In this document: in pieces, positions 45,061 to 52,633 of the stretch
Layout: each line of letters starts with the position of its first letter
Numbering within the stretch: the stretch's first letter is position 1
From: Draconibacterium orientale
Lineage (GTDB): Bacteria > Bacteroidota > Bacteroidia > Bacteroidales > Prolixibacteraceae
Length of the DNA stretch: 64,000 nucleotides
Direction: 5' to 3'
Assembly: GCF_000626635.1 (NCBI RefSeq)
Contig: NZ_CP007451.1
Coordinates: 806,001-870,000 of the forward strand
Position numbers and translations under genes: made by a program
Notes under the pieces: generated by a model
Told to the model about the DNA's origin: nothing
The model's database searches: none
Seen by the model: only the letters and a program-made list of their open reading frames with translations

Positions 45061-45930
45061 TCAACTTTTACCAGTAGTTCTTCTTTTACAATTTAAACTA
45101 CTGGCATTATAATTTTTAATCTCAATAATGTCAGCAGGTAAATATATTTCAGCGTTGTTTAATGCATCAATGATCGCAATACTTATTTTTGATTTTAAAA
45201 CCAGATGAAATCCCTTATTTTTTGATTTAAATGTATCAATCCAGTAAAAAACATGAAGACTAACGGTACTTACATTTAGTTCATCAATAGTTACCAGTGG
45301 CTTTTTCTCTCCTCGCAAAACTTCATCCATCGAAAGCATAACTTCTTCCACAGACTTAATAGCTTTTTCAAAATTTGTATTGTAGTCCAAACCAATTACA
45401 ATTTCATAACGTAAGTAACCATCAATTGTGTAGTTAGTTAATGGTGACTTAATTATCTGCGAGTTAGGAATAAAAACATCTTTACCATCTAAGGTCTTAA
45501 CTGATGTAACTCTTAAATCAAGGGCATACACATAACCAATCGTTGTATCCAACTCTATTAAATCACCTATTTTAAATGGACTTTTAAAAGCCATCAAAAT
45601 TCCGGAAAGGAAATTCTCGCCAATGTCTTTAAAAGCAAATCCTATAATAAATGTTGTTATACCTGCACCTGCTACTATGTGGGTAGCAATACGACCTAGT
45701 CCAACAATATGGAGAAAAAATATGAAACCAATCAGAGAAAAAATGAAGGCAATTACTTTTCCAAAAAACTCAGCGAGTAATGGATTTTTAGTTCTAGGTT
45801 TTATACGTTTAGTGATAATACTTTTAAATAGCCATGAAATTAAAACAAAAACCAACAGGATTAAAAGCCCCAAACCAACCTGAGGGATGAACATTAAAAA
45901 TGAATCAAGCAACTCATTTAAATCTTTCAT
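45061..45930 (-). CDS. Small MscS-family mechanosensitive channel
   Basis: A 289-residue channel close to minimal MscS. Membrane segments are GLGLLILLVFVLISWLF, VIAFIFSLIGFIFFLHIV and HIVAGAGITTFIIGFAFKDI. The pore helix and beta-domain are FAFKDIGENFLSGILMAFKS, PFKIGDLIELDTTIGYVYAL and VFIPNSQIIKSPLTNYT. The alpha/beta C-terminal domain follows, with YEIVIGLDYNTNFEKAI near its start. The sequence is quite different from the longer MscS at 42442-43512, so it is not a recent duplicate. It lies between the broken corA and the mobile-element remnant, all on the minus strand. Confidence 0.9.
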   Translation of the reverse strand: MKDLNELLDSFLMFIPQVGLGLLILLVFVLISWLFKSIITKRIKPRTKNPLLAEFFGKVIAFIFSLIGFIFFLHIVGLGRIATHIVAGAGITTFIIGFAFKDIGENFLSGILMAFKSPFKIGDLIELDTTIGYVYALDLRVTSVKTLDGKDVFIPNSQIIKSPLTNYTIDGYLRYEIVIGLDYNTNFEKAIKSVEEVMLSMDEVLRGEKKPLVTIDELNVSTVSLHVFYWIDTFKSKNKGFHLVLKSKISIAIIDALNNAEIYLPADIIEIKNYNASSLNCKRRTTGKS

Positions 45931-46099
45931 TACAATGTATTTAATTCATAAATTTAAAAGTATTTTTTGTATTAAACTAATTTATGAGTGCAGCTTAATT
46001 ATAGTCATTTGACAATCCATTTTTTTATATTTGGATTTGTTGATTAGCTTCTAAGTATAGAGAATCCGCTAATAAGGAAACTCCCAACAATAATTAATA

Positions 46100-46537
46100 T
46101 TAAAGACTCATTCCCCGATCTCTATTCTTCACCTTATATTTCATAGCTGGTTCCTTTTTACGCCGATTAGTTCGCTCAATTAACCGATTTACATCCCTCG
46201 CCCATTGAGCTAACTGAAACTCGTCAATCATGGGTGAGGATATTTGCAGTTCTCTTTCAGCACTTTGAGAATGATGAAATCGTGGCCGCTCTTCAAATTC
46301 AGAAAGTCTTATCGGATAACGAACCGGACTTCCATTTTCATCTGTTATTAAGACTACGTGTCCTCTGCCTGATCTCCGTACCTCTGCATTAAAAAGCTCC
46401 AGCGATTTATCGTAAAGTTGTTTTGTTGAGATGGATTCTATTTGGTTTAGCTGATAAAATAAACTCTCCAGGTTATGTTTGAGATTTCTGCTACCTGCAG
46501 AAAATTTCAGATTAGAAACTAATTGAAGTATACACAA
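46100..46537 (-). pseudogene. Truncated relaxase (MobB-like), C-terminal fragment
   Basis: Residues 7-145 of this frame align without gaps to residues 162-300 of the intact relaxase at 60230-61132, with about 116 of 139 positions identical (SNLKFSAGSRNL, NLESLFYQLN, RYPIRLSEFEERPRFHHSQS, QLAQWARDVNRLIE, ending VKNRDRGMSL). The HUH nuclease half, with its HxH metal site, is missing. Upstream of the homology the frame reads MCILQL, unrelated to the relaxase, so the fragment starts at a deletion or recombination junction near 46516. Similarity also extends at DNA level up to that junction and stops there. Clearly a remnant of an older related mobile element. Confidence 0.88.
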
Positions 46538-46730
46538 TTTGAGGTTTCTTTATCTTCAGTACTGGCTTGAAGCTGGAATCCTGATGATCCAGAATATAAT
46601 CAACTGCTTTTTGAGCTAAACCGGAAGCCATTACGATGAACTTTTTATCACTCTTTAGCTTCTTTAACCAACCTAGAATGTAAGCAGTACTGTTTTCAGC
46701 TGTTATGTTTTTTGACTCCTCAATAACCAC
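46512..46730 (-). pseudogene. ArdC-like antirestriction/zincin protein, C-terminal fragment
   Basis: A 72-residue frame (NSTAYILGWLKKLKSDKKFI, VMASGLAQKAVDYIL) resembling the extreme C-terminus of ArdC-type proteins (ssDNA-binding plus zincin-like metallopeptidase) carried by Bacteroidota mobile elements. The body of the protein, including the HExxH zinc site, is absent. Its 3' end overlaps the truncated relaxase by 26 bp, and the two fragments meet at the same junction, consistent with deletion joining two once-separate element genes. The family call is from motif memory and is moderate. Confidence 0.6.
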
Positions 46731-46843
46731 ATAATAAACTACTTACACATACTACAACAAGGTAACAATCCTATAAAGAAAAGATTATTCCCCTAGATAT
46801 AAAAAGACTCGAAGTTCGAGCATTTCCATTTTTCACCCCACTT

Positions 46844-46874
46844 ATTGTATATAATACAATTTTTTATAATTTTG
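46844..46874 (+). promoter_or_regulatory. Bacteroidota promoter TTG-N19-TAATTTTG with internal palindrome
   Basis: TTG (46845-46847) and TAATTTTG (46867-46874) are separated by 19 bp, an excellent fit to the -33/-7 consensus. The spacer side holds a perfect palindrome ATTGTAT-ATA-ATACAAT (46844-46860), a likely operator. Transcription would run toward the small ORF at 46959 and the ECF sigma gene. Confidence 0.65.
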
Positions 46875-46958
46875 ACTCCATAACGTGTAAGCATGTAAGG
46901 ATCAAGAACGAAACTATCTGCGAAGCGTTAATAAACCAATACAAATAAACCTAATACG

Positions 46959-47072
46959 ATGAACAAATTATTTCTACTATTTTGCTCGGTTGTACTATTA
47001 CTGCCTTTTGCTCTCAACGCACAAGAATATAATCTGTCTTCTTCCGGCAATCTCCAAAAATGCCCTTCTTGA
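46959..47072 (+). CDS. Short ORF with signal peptide, possibly truncated
   Basis: A 37-codon frame (MNKLFLLFCSVVLLLPFALN then AQEYNLSSSG, ending CPS). The first 22 residues are a convincing signal peptide with an NAQ cleavage site, but the mature part is only 15 residues. A shift of frame near 47035 would continue into ISKNALLDSKARATIFAIML and stop at 47127, so this may be the two ends of a decayed gene. It lies just downstream of the promoter at 46844-46874 and before the sigma gene. Function unknown. Confidence 0.4.
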   Translation: MNKLFLLFCSVVLLLPFALNAQEYNLSSSGNLQKCPS

Positions 47073-47218
47073 TAGTAAAGCCAGGGCAACAATATTTGCC
47101 ATTATGCTAAAACCAAAACTTAACTAAAATCGAAAATAAACGAGTCATATCCGGGATAAGAAACAGGGATCTGGTCATTTTTGAGGAACTGTTTTTTAAT
47201 TATCATGGTCGACTGGTA

Positions 47219-47719
47219 TTGTTTGCCAACAAGTTTCTTGGTGATATGCAGGTGTCACGCGATTTGGTACAGGATGCCTTTTTTGCTTTATGGGAAAAAG
47301 CTGATCAACTGGAAATTAATCAATCACCCAAAGCTTATTTATATCAAGCGGTTAAAAATAGTTGTTTGAATTACAACCGTCATCTATCAATTAAACAATC
47401 TGCTGAAGCTGAAATTCAAAACAAAATTTCGAAACTTGAAAAGCAGGTTTACAAAAATTCAGATAGCCCCTATTATAGTTTAATAGAGCTGGAACTTGAG
47501 GAAAAAATCAACGAAGTGATCGAAAGTATGCCCGATAAATGTCGTGAAGTTTTCAAGCTCAGCCGTTTCGAAAACCTGAAAAACAAAGAGATAGCAAAAA
47601 AGCTTAATATCTCTGTGAAAACAGTTGAAAAACATATTTCAAAGGCTCTCTTTATCCTTCGCTGCAATTTGGCAGATTATTTAGGAGTACTGTTGATGGT
47701 CTTAATTACAAAGCTTTGA
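47219..47719 (+). CDS. ECF-type RNA polymerase sigma factor with damaged or unusual start
   Basis: Region 2 (LVLFANKFLGDMQVSRDLVQ, DAFFALWEKADQLE, SPKAYLYQAVKNSCLNYNRH) and region 4 (IESMPDKCREVFKLSRFENL, NKEIAKKLNISVKTVEKHIS) are complete. Conserved coding continues upstream of the TTG at 47219: back to about 47111 the same frame reads VISGIRNRDLVIFEELFFNY before a stop at 47108-47110. No ATG, GTG or TTG exists in that stretch. An ATG at 47104 in another frame gives MLKPKL and would join with one base removed near 47110-47122. So the gene is frameshifted near its start, uses a rare start codon, or uses the truncating TTG. fecR follows at 47938, the usual sigma/anti-sigma order. Confidence 0.8.
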   Translation: MFANKFLGDMQVSRDLVQDAFFALWEKADQLEINQSPKAYLYQAVKNSCLNYNRHLSIKQSAEAEIQNKISKLEKQVYKNSDSPYYSLIELELEEKINEVIESMPDKCREVFKLSRFENLKNKEIAKKLNISVKTVEKHISKALFILRCNLADYLGVLLMVLITKL

Positions 47720-47889
47720 AAGCGGGTTCAAAGCATAAAGTTCAAGGCTCTATAAAAAGGTACCATAAGCATCCCGTTTTCAATCTTCTTCTTTTGAACT
47801 ATGAATAAAGAACCTCGCCCGGAACACTGCGCGAAACAAGGCTTTGAAAGAATCTGCTTTGAAGTTTTTTAAAAAATATTGAAGAAAAG

Positions 47890-47920
47890 GTAGGGTTGTC
47901 AACAACTTAAGTGTCACAGT
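47890..47920 (+). promoter_or_regulatory. Putative ECF-sigma promoter (TAGGGT-N16-GTCA), copy 4
   Basis: GTAGGGTT (47890-47897) and GTCA (47913-47916), one base closer than in the other three copies, 21 bp before the fecR ATG. It suggests that fecR is controlled separately from the sigma gene, probably by an ECF sigma. Confidence 0.5.
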
Positions 47921-47937
47921 AATATACAATAGAAATA

Positions 47938-48933
47938 ATGCAGGAAAAGCAATCTATAAAATCATTAATAATAGCAAAACTTGACGGTGAAATTAGTCTC
48001 CAGGAAAAAGAAAGGCTATACAACTGGATGGCAAAATCGAAAAAAAACACCCGCTATTATACCGAAATAAAAGACTTATGGGAAGCCTCTTTGGCCAATG
48101 CATCAGAAATTGCCAAAACTTCCCAAGAATGGGAACGCTTTAAAAACCGGATTGCTGCCCACCCAAACAACATAGAGAAAAGGTTACGCATAGTTACATG
48201 GACCAGGGTGGCAGCAATTTTGGCTTTAGGCTTACTAATTACCAATTTAGTTAAGCCTTATTTTAAACCAGCAGTGCCCGTTTATATGACTTCTATTGCA
48301 CCGGCCGGATCAGTAGCACAAACCATTTTACCCGACGGAACAATGATATATTTAAATGCCGGCTCTGAAATAAAATACGATGTAAATGCAGAAAGTAATT
48401 TGCGTGAAGTGTTTATTGATGGCGAAGCTTGGTTTGATGTGGAACGGAACGAAGAAAAGCCTTTTATTGTACACACGCCCTATTACGACGTGAAGGTACT
48501 TGGAACCCAGTTTAATGTAAAAACCTATAAAGACGAGGAGACAGTTGTCACTACACTAGAAGAAGGTTCTGTTCAGGTGCTTTCAACCGAACAGTTCAAA
48601 CTACAGCGAAACGTTGTTTTAAAACCCGGCGAACAATTGGCGTACAATAAAACCAATAAAAAACTCTATATCGAAGAAGTAGATACCCGCCTGTTTACCT
48701 CCTGGAAGGACAATAAGCTCATATTCCTGAATATGTCTTTTGCCGATCTGATAAAACTGTTGGAAAGAAAATTTGGGGTAAATATTGAAGTCATTGATAA
48801 AACGATCCTTGATGAACATTACACCGGAACAATTAAAAATGAAACCATCCTCGAAATCCTGAACATTATTCAACATACGCACCCAATAAAATACGAAATA
48901 AAAGGTCAAAAAATAATCATTCAAAAAAAATAG
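47938..48933 (+). CDS. FecR family anti-sigma factor
   Basis: A 331-residue inner-membrane anti-sigma factor. The cytoplasmic N-terminus (IIAKLDGEISLQEKERLYNW, YYTEIKDLWEAS) would hold the sigma factor encoded 219 bp upstream. One membrane segment lies near 89-106 (VAAILALGLLITNLV). The periplasmic FecR domain shows PAGSVAQTILPDGTMIYLNA, GEAWFDVERNEEKPFIVHTP and YDVKVLGTQFNVKTY. The DUF4974-like tail (DLIKLLERKFGVNIEVIDKT, YEIKGQKIIIQKK) would meet the STN domain of SusC-3. An internal promoter-like motif precedes it, and a structured leader separates it from susC-3. Confidence 0.94.
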   Translation: MQEKQSIKSLIIAKLDGEISLQEKERLYNWMAKSKKNTRYYTEIKDLWEASLANASEIAKTSQEWERFKNRIAAHPNNIEKRLRIVTWTRVAAILALGLLITNLVKPYFKPAVPVYMTSIAPAGSVAQTILPDGTMIYLNAGSEIKYDVNAESNLREVFIDGEAWFDVERNEEKPFIVHTPYYDVKVLGTQFNVKTYKDEETVVTTLEEGSVQVLSTEQFKLQRNVVLKPGEQLAYNKTNKKLYIEEVDTRLFTSWKDNKLIFLNMSFADLIKLLERKFGVNIEVIDKTILDEHYTGTIKNETILEILNIIQHTHPIKYEIKGQKIIIQKK

Positions 48934-48971
48934 GAGGAAACATATGACATAAACTAAACCAGAACAAAACA

Positions 48972-49035
48972 AAAGCCGAAAGATGCGCTAACATCCAACG
49001 GCTTTGGAAATAAATTAAATGGTGCGCTAACACCA
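48972..49035 (+). promoter_or_regulatory. Two hairpins sharing a CGCTAA loop in the susC-3 leader
   Basis: Hairpin 1: outer stem AAAGCCG/CGGCTTT (48972-48978 and 48999-49005), inner stem GATG/CATC closing loop CGCTAA (48986-48991). Hairpin 2: TGGTG/CACCA closing the same loop CGCTAA (49025-49030). Stems differ by a compensatory change (GATG/CATC against GGTG/CACC) while the loop is constant. They lie between fecR and susC-3, 31 bp before the susC ATG. Confidence 0.55.
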
Positions 49036-49065
49036 ATAGTAATAATTTAATATCAAAGCAAATTT

Positions 49066-52000
49066 ATGAAAAAAAAAGCTAAACCATGTTATCCGGGCAC
49101 CGGATGGCATAAACTATTTCGAATTATGAAATTATCTGTGATTCTACTTTTTGTTGGCATGATGCAGGTAACGGCATCGGTTTATTCGCAAACAACAAAG
49201 TTATCGGTTGATGCCCATAATCAAAAAATTGTAGATGTACTAACAACTATCGAAGAGCAAAGTGAATTCCGGTTTTTTTATAAAAATGAACAAGTTGATG
49301 TTAACCGGAAAGTAAACGTAAACATGGAAGACAAGTTAGTGGAAGAGGTTCTTGATAATATTTTTGCGGGGACCGACGTAACTTACAAGTTTTTTGAGGA
49401 TAAGTTAATCTTATTATCAAAAGAAGGTGAAATTGAAAAAGATGAAGAAATTCTGTCGCAACAACAAAAGACTGTTTCAGGATCTGTTAAAGATGAAACC
49501 GGTGAGCCATTGCCAGGAGTAACTGTTATAATAAAAGGTACTACACAAGGAACGGTTACAGACATGGATGGTAGTTATAACCTCCCAAATATCCCTGAGA
49601 ATGCTACGCTCATATTCTCGTTTGTAGGGATGACAACCCAGGAAATTTTTGTGGGCAATCAATCTACTGTAAACGTTACGTTAAAAGTTGATGCAATCGG
49701 CATCGAAGAAGTTGTAGCAATTGGATATGGAACCGTTAAGAAGAGTGATGTAACCGGATCTGTGATTTCAGTTGATTCGGAAGATATGATGAAACGAAAT
49801 CCGGTTAACATCGGACAAGGATTACAGGGAGTTGCTGCCGGAGTATCAGTAATCCGCAATTCAGGCGATCCTTCAGGCGATGCTACGATTCGTATTCGTG
49901 GTGTTGCTACTGTTAATAACTCTGCCGATCCGCTATTTGTGGTTGACGGCATGCAAGTTGGCTCAAGTATCGAGTTTCTTAATCCAAACGATGTAAAATC
50001 AATAGAAGTTTTAAAAGATGCCTCTGCAACTGCCATTTATGGTGCCCGGGGTGCAAATGGGGTAATTCTTATTACCACGAAAAAAGGATCGAACGGACCT
50101 ACCAATATTAAGCTGACAGCAAATTTTGGCGTACAAACACTCGCCAATAAGTTAGATATGATGAATGCAGAACAGTTTGTTAAAGCAGCACGACAGGCAG
50201 CCGCAAACGATGGAAATATATTAACAAACGATGCATGGATTAACTATGATAAAGAGCTGAATAGTATTGACTGGCAGGACGAAATGACTCAGGTAGCCCT
50301 GCAACAGAATTACAATGTAAATGTTTCCGGGGGAAGTGAAAGCACTCAGGCACTTATGTCGGTGGGCTATTTAAATAACGATGGAATTATTATTAATTCC
50401 AACTTCAAACGTATTACAGCCCGTGCCAATATCGATCATAAAATAAAAGATTTTATTCGTACAGGCATTAACCTTTCTTTCATGCGTAATGAGCGTTATG
50501 GTGGCGGCAACCTTCAGAACTATGCGGCTATCATTCCAACAATGGACGACGTTGACGAGAACGGAAACTTACTAAATGTTCCGGTTCAATACCCAGATGG
50601 GACCTGGGGCCATTTTAAACGCGAAGGTAACGGCGACACCAATAAAGGACAGGACAATCCGGTTGCGCAGGCAGAAACCCGCGACAGTAAGAACTATAGC
50701 AACAGATTGGTTACAAATGCTTATCTGGAATTTGATATTGCAGAAGGTCTTGTATTTAAAACAATTGGAGGTTTAAACTATTCTGGTGGTTCCTATCATG
50801 GTTATAATATGAAACATGACCGCACCTATTTGTCAATAGACCGACCTGATGAGTTCAATATATCACAGTATCAAAACATTTCATATTCAGTGGAAAGTTA
50901 CCTGACTTACGATATTAAAATTGACAACAAACATCGCTTAAACCTTATGGCCGGACACTCTGTATCAAAATATGTACCGCAGGACATCAATGCCAGTGCA
51001 CTGGATTTCCCTGCCGAAACAATACGGAGAATAGAACTGACAAATAACACAAGCTCAATTAACGCTGGTGGAGGATTGGGAAGAGAATCGCGTGGCCAAT
51101 CGTTTTTTGGGCGGGTAAATTACTCCTTACTGGACCGTTATTTATTCACAGCCACAGTTCGTAAAGACGGATCATCAAATTTTGGAGCCGGTAACCGTTA
51201 CGGAACTTTTCCTTCAGCTTCGTTAGCCTGGCGTTTAACCGAAGAAAATTTTATGAAGGATAGTGACTTATTCAGTAACATAAAATTACGTTTAGGTTGG
51301 GGACAAACCGGTAACGCAGGTAATTCTACAAACCTTTCGGTTGATCAGCTGTCTTCAAACAGAATCGCTTATTATCATTTTGTGGATGGTAGCGAATCTA
51401 TTGCTCCGGGTCTTGCTCAGGTTCGAGAGATAGACACCAATTTAAAATGGGAAACCAACGAACAAACCAATATCGGTTTGGATTTAGGTTTTCTGGATAA
51501 TGGCCTCAATTTTTCATTTGATTATTTTATCAGAGATGCGAAGGATCTGTTATTAAACCGTCCGTTACGTCCTTCAACCGGATATATTGATATATACACA
51601 AATGCCGGACACATAAGAAACTCAGGATTTGAGTTTATGGCATCCTATCAAAAACAGATGGGAGACTGGGATATAAATATCCGGCTAAACGGTGCAACAC
51701 TTAAAAATGAGGCAATTGATGTTGGTAACGATATCTACTTTAACGAAGATGTTGCAGATGGCGATTATTGGGATCGCTACTCGTTAACCAGAAACGGCTA
51801 TCCTGTGGGATCATTTTATGGCTGGCGTGTTGACGGAATTTTCCAAAACCAAAGCGAAATTGACGCCTTGAATGCAAACGTTGATCCTGAAAACAATAGT
51901 GGCTATTATCAATCAGCAAGCACGCAACCAGGCGATTATAAATACAAAGACCTTAACGATGACGGATGGATTGACGATCAGGACAGGGAAATCATTGGTG

Positions 52001-52518
52001 ATGGTTACCCTACACTTAATTTTGGATTGAACCTTATTTTAGCTTATAAAAACTGGGATCTTAATTTATCGGCTTATGGAGTTTTAGGACAGGAAATTTT
52101 GTCTTATGCCTATAAAAACCAAACAAGTATGTACATAGCCGCAGGAGGTTATCGAAATGTTCTTGTTGACTATGCACAAAACGCATGGTCCGAAAACAAT
52201 AAGAATAATGAATATCCGCGACTTACAAAACAGGATGCCAACCACAACGGACAGGTTTCAGATGCTTTTATTAAAAACGGAGACTTTTTAAAAGTTCAAA
52301 ACCTTCAGGTAGGTTATACATTCCCGAAAAGCAATATTCAAGGCCTGAAAATGGAAAATCTGCGCTTATTTGCCAGTATTGAAAACCTGTTTACCATAAC
52401 CGGTTATGATGCCGGAGATCCGGAAATTGGTACAAGCAAAGTATTACAAACAGGTTTTGACGGCGGTCGTTATCCATTTCCTCGTACATACGTATTCGGA
52501 CTTAGTTTAGGTTTCTGA
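49066..52518 (+). CDS. SusC/RagA TonB-dependent transporter with STN domain (pair 3)
   Basis: A 1150-residue outer-membrane transporter. A long N-terminus and signal (KLSVILLFVGMMQVTASVYS) precede the STN domain (about 45-118, NQKIVDVLTTIEEQSEFRFF, DNIFAGTDVTYKFFEDKLIL), the carboxypeptidase-regulatory-like domain (VKDETGEPLPGVTVIIKGTT), the plug (IRIRGVATVNNSADPLFVVD, IEVLKDASATAIYGARGANG) and a barrel ending TYVFGLSLGF. The STN domain signals substrate arrival to the FecR encoded just upstream. Sequence features differ from pairs 1 and 2, consistent with a different glycan. It is followed by susD-3 and glycan enzymes on the same strand. Confidence 0.96.
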   Translation: MKKKAKPCYPGTGWHKLFRIMKLSVILLFVGMMQVTASVYSQTTKLSVDAHNQKIVDVLTTIEEQSEFRFFYKNEQVDVNRKVNVNMEDKLVEEVLDNIFAGTDVTYKFFEDKLILLSKEGEIEKDEEILSQQQKTVSGSVKDETGEPLPGVTVIIKGTTQGTVTDMDGSYNLPNIPENATLIFSFVGMTTQEIFVGNQSTVNVTLKVDAIGIEEVVAIGYGTVKKSDVTGSVISVDSEDMMKRNPVNIGQGLQGVAAGVSVIRNSGDPSGDATIRIRGVATVNNSADPLFVVDGMQVGSSIEFLNPNDVKSIEVLKDASATAIYGARGANGVILITTKKGSNGPTNIKLTANFGVQTLANKLDMMNAEQFVKAARQAAANDGNILTNDAWINYDKELNSIDWQDEMTQVALQQNYNVNVSGGSESTQALMSVGYLNNDGIIINSNFKRITARANIDHKIKDFIRTGINLSFMRNERYGGGNLQNYAAIIPTMDDVDENGNLLNVPVQYPDGTWGHFKREGNGDTNKGQDNPVAQAETRDSKNYSNRLVTNAYLEFDIAEGLVFKTIGGLNYSGGSYHGYNMKHDRTYLSIDRPDEFNISQYQNISYSVESYLTYDIKIDNKHRLNLMAGHSVSKYVPQDINASALDFPAETIRRIELTNNTSSINAGGGLGRESRGQSFFGRVNYSLLDRYLFTATVRKDGSSNFGAGNRYGTFPSASLAWRLTEENFMKDSDLFSNIKLRLGWGQTGNAGNSTNLSVDQLSSNRIAYYHFVDGSESIAPGLAQVREIDTNLKWETNEQTNIGLDLGFLDNGLNFSFDYFIRDAKDLLLNRPLRPSTGYIDIYTNAGHIRNSGFEFMASYQKQMGDWDINIRLNGATLKNEAIDVGNDIYFNEDVADGDYWDRYSLTRNGYPVGSFYGWRVDGIFQNQSEIDALNANVDPENNSGYYQSASTQPGDYKYKDLNDDGWIDDQDREIIGDGYPTLNFGLNLILAYKNWDLNLSAYGVLGQEILSYAYKNQTSMYIAAGGYRNVLVDYAQNAWSENNKNNEYPRLTKQDANHNGQVSDAFIKNGDFLKVQNLQVGYTFPKSNIQGLKMENLRLFASIENLFTITGYDAGDPEIGTSKVLQTGFDGGRYPFPRTYVFGLSLGF

Positions 52519-52633
52519 TAACATTCTTAAAAAATAAATTATGAAACGAGCATATAAAATAATTACATCTAAGAGCGTAATTAAAACAAGCGAGTTCCAT
52601 ACTATACCTTTTAAAATAAACAATTTTAATAGT

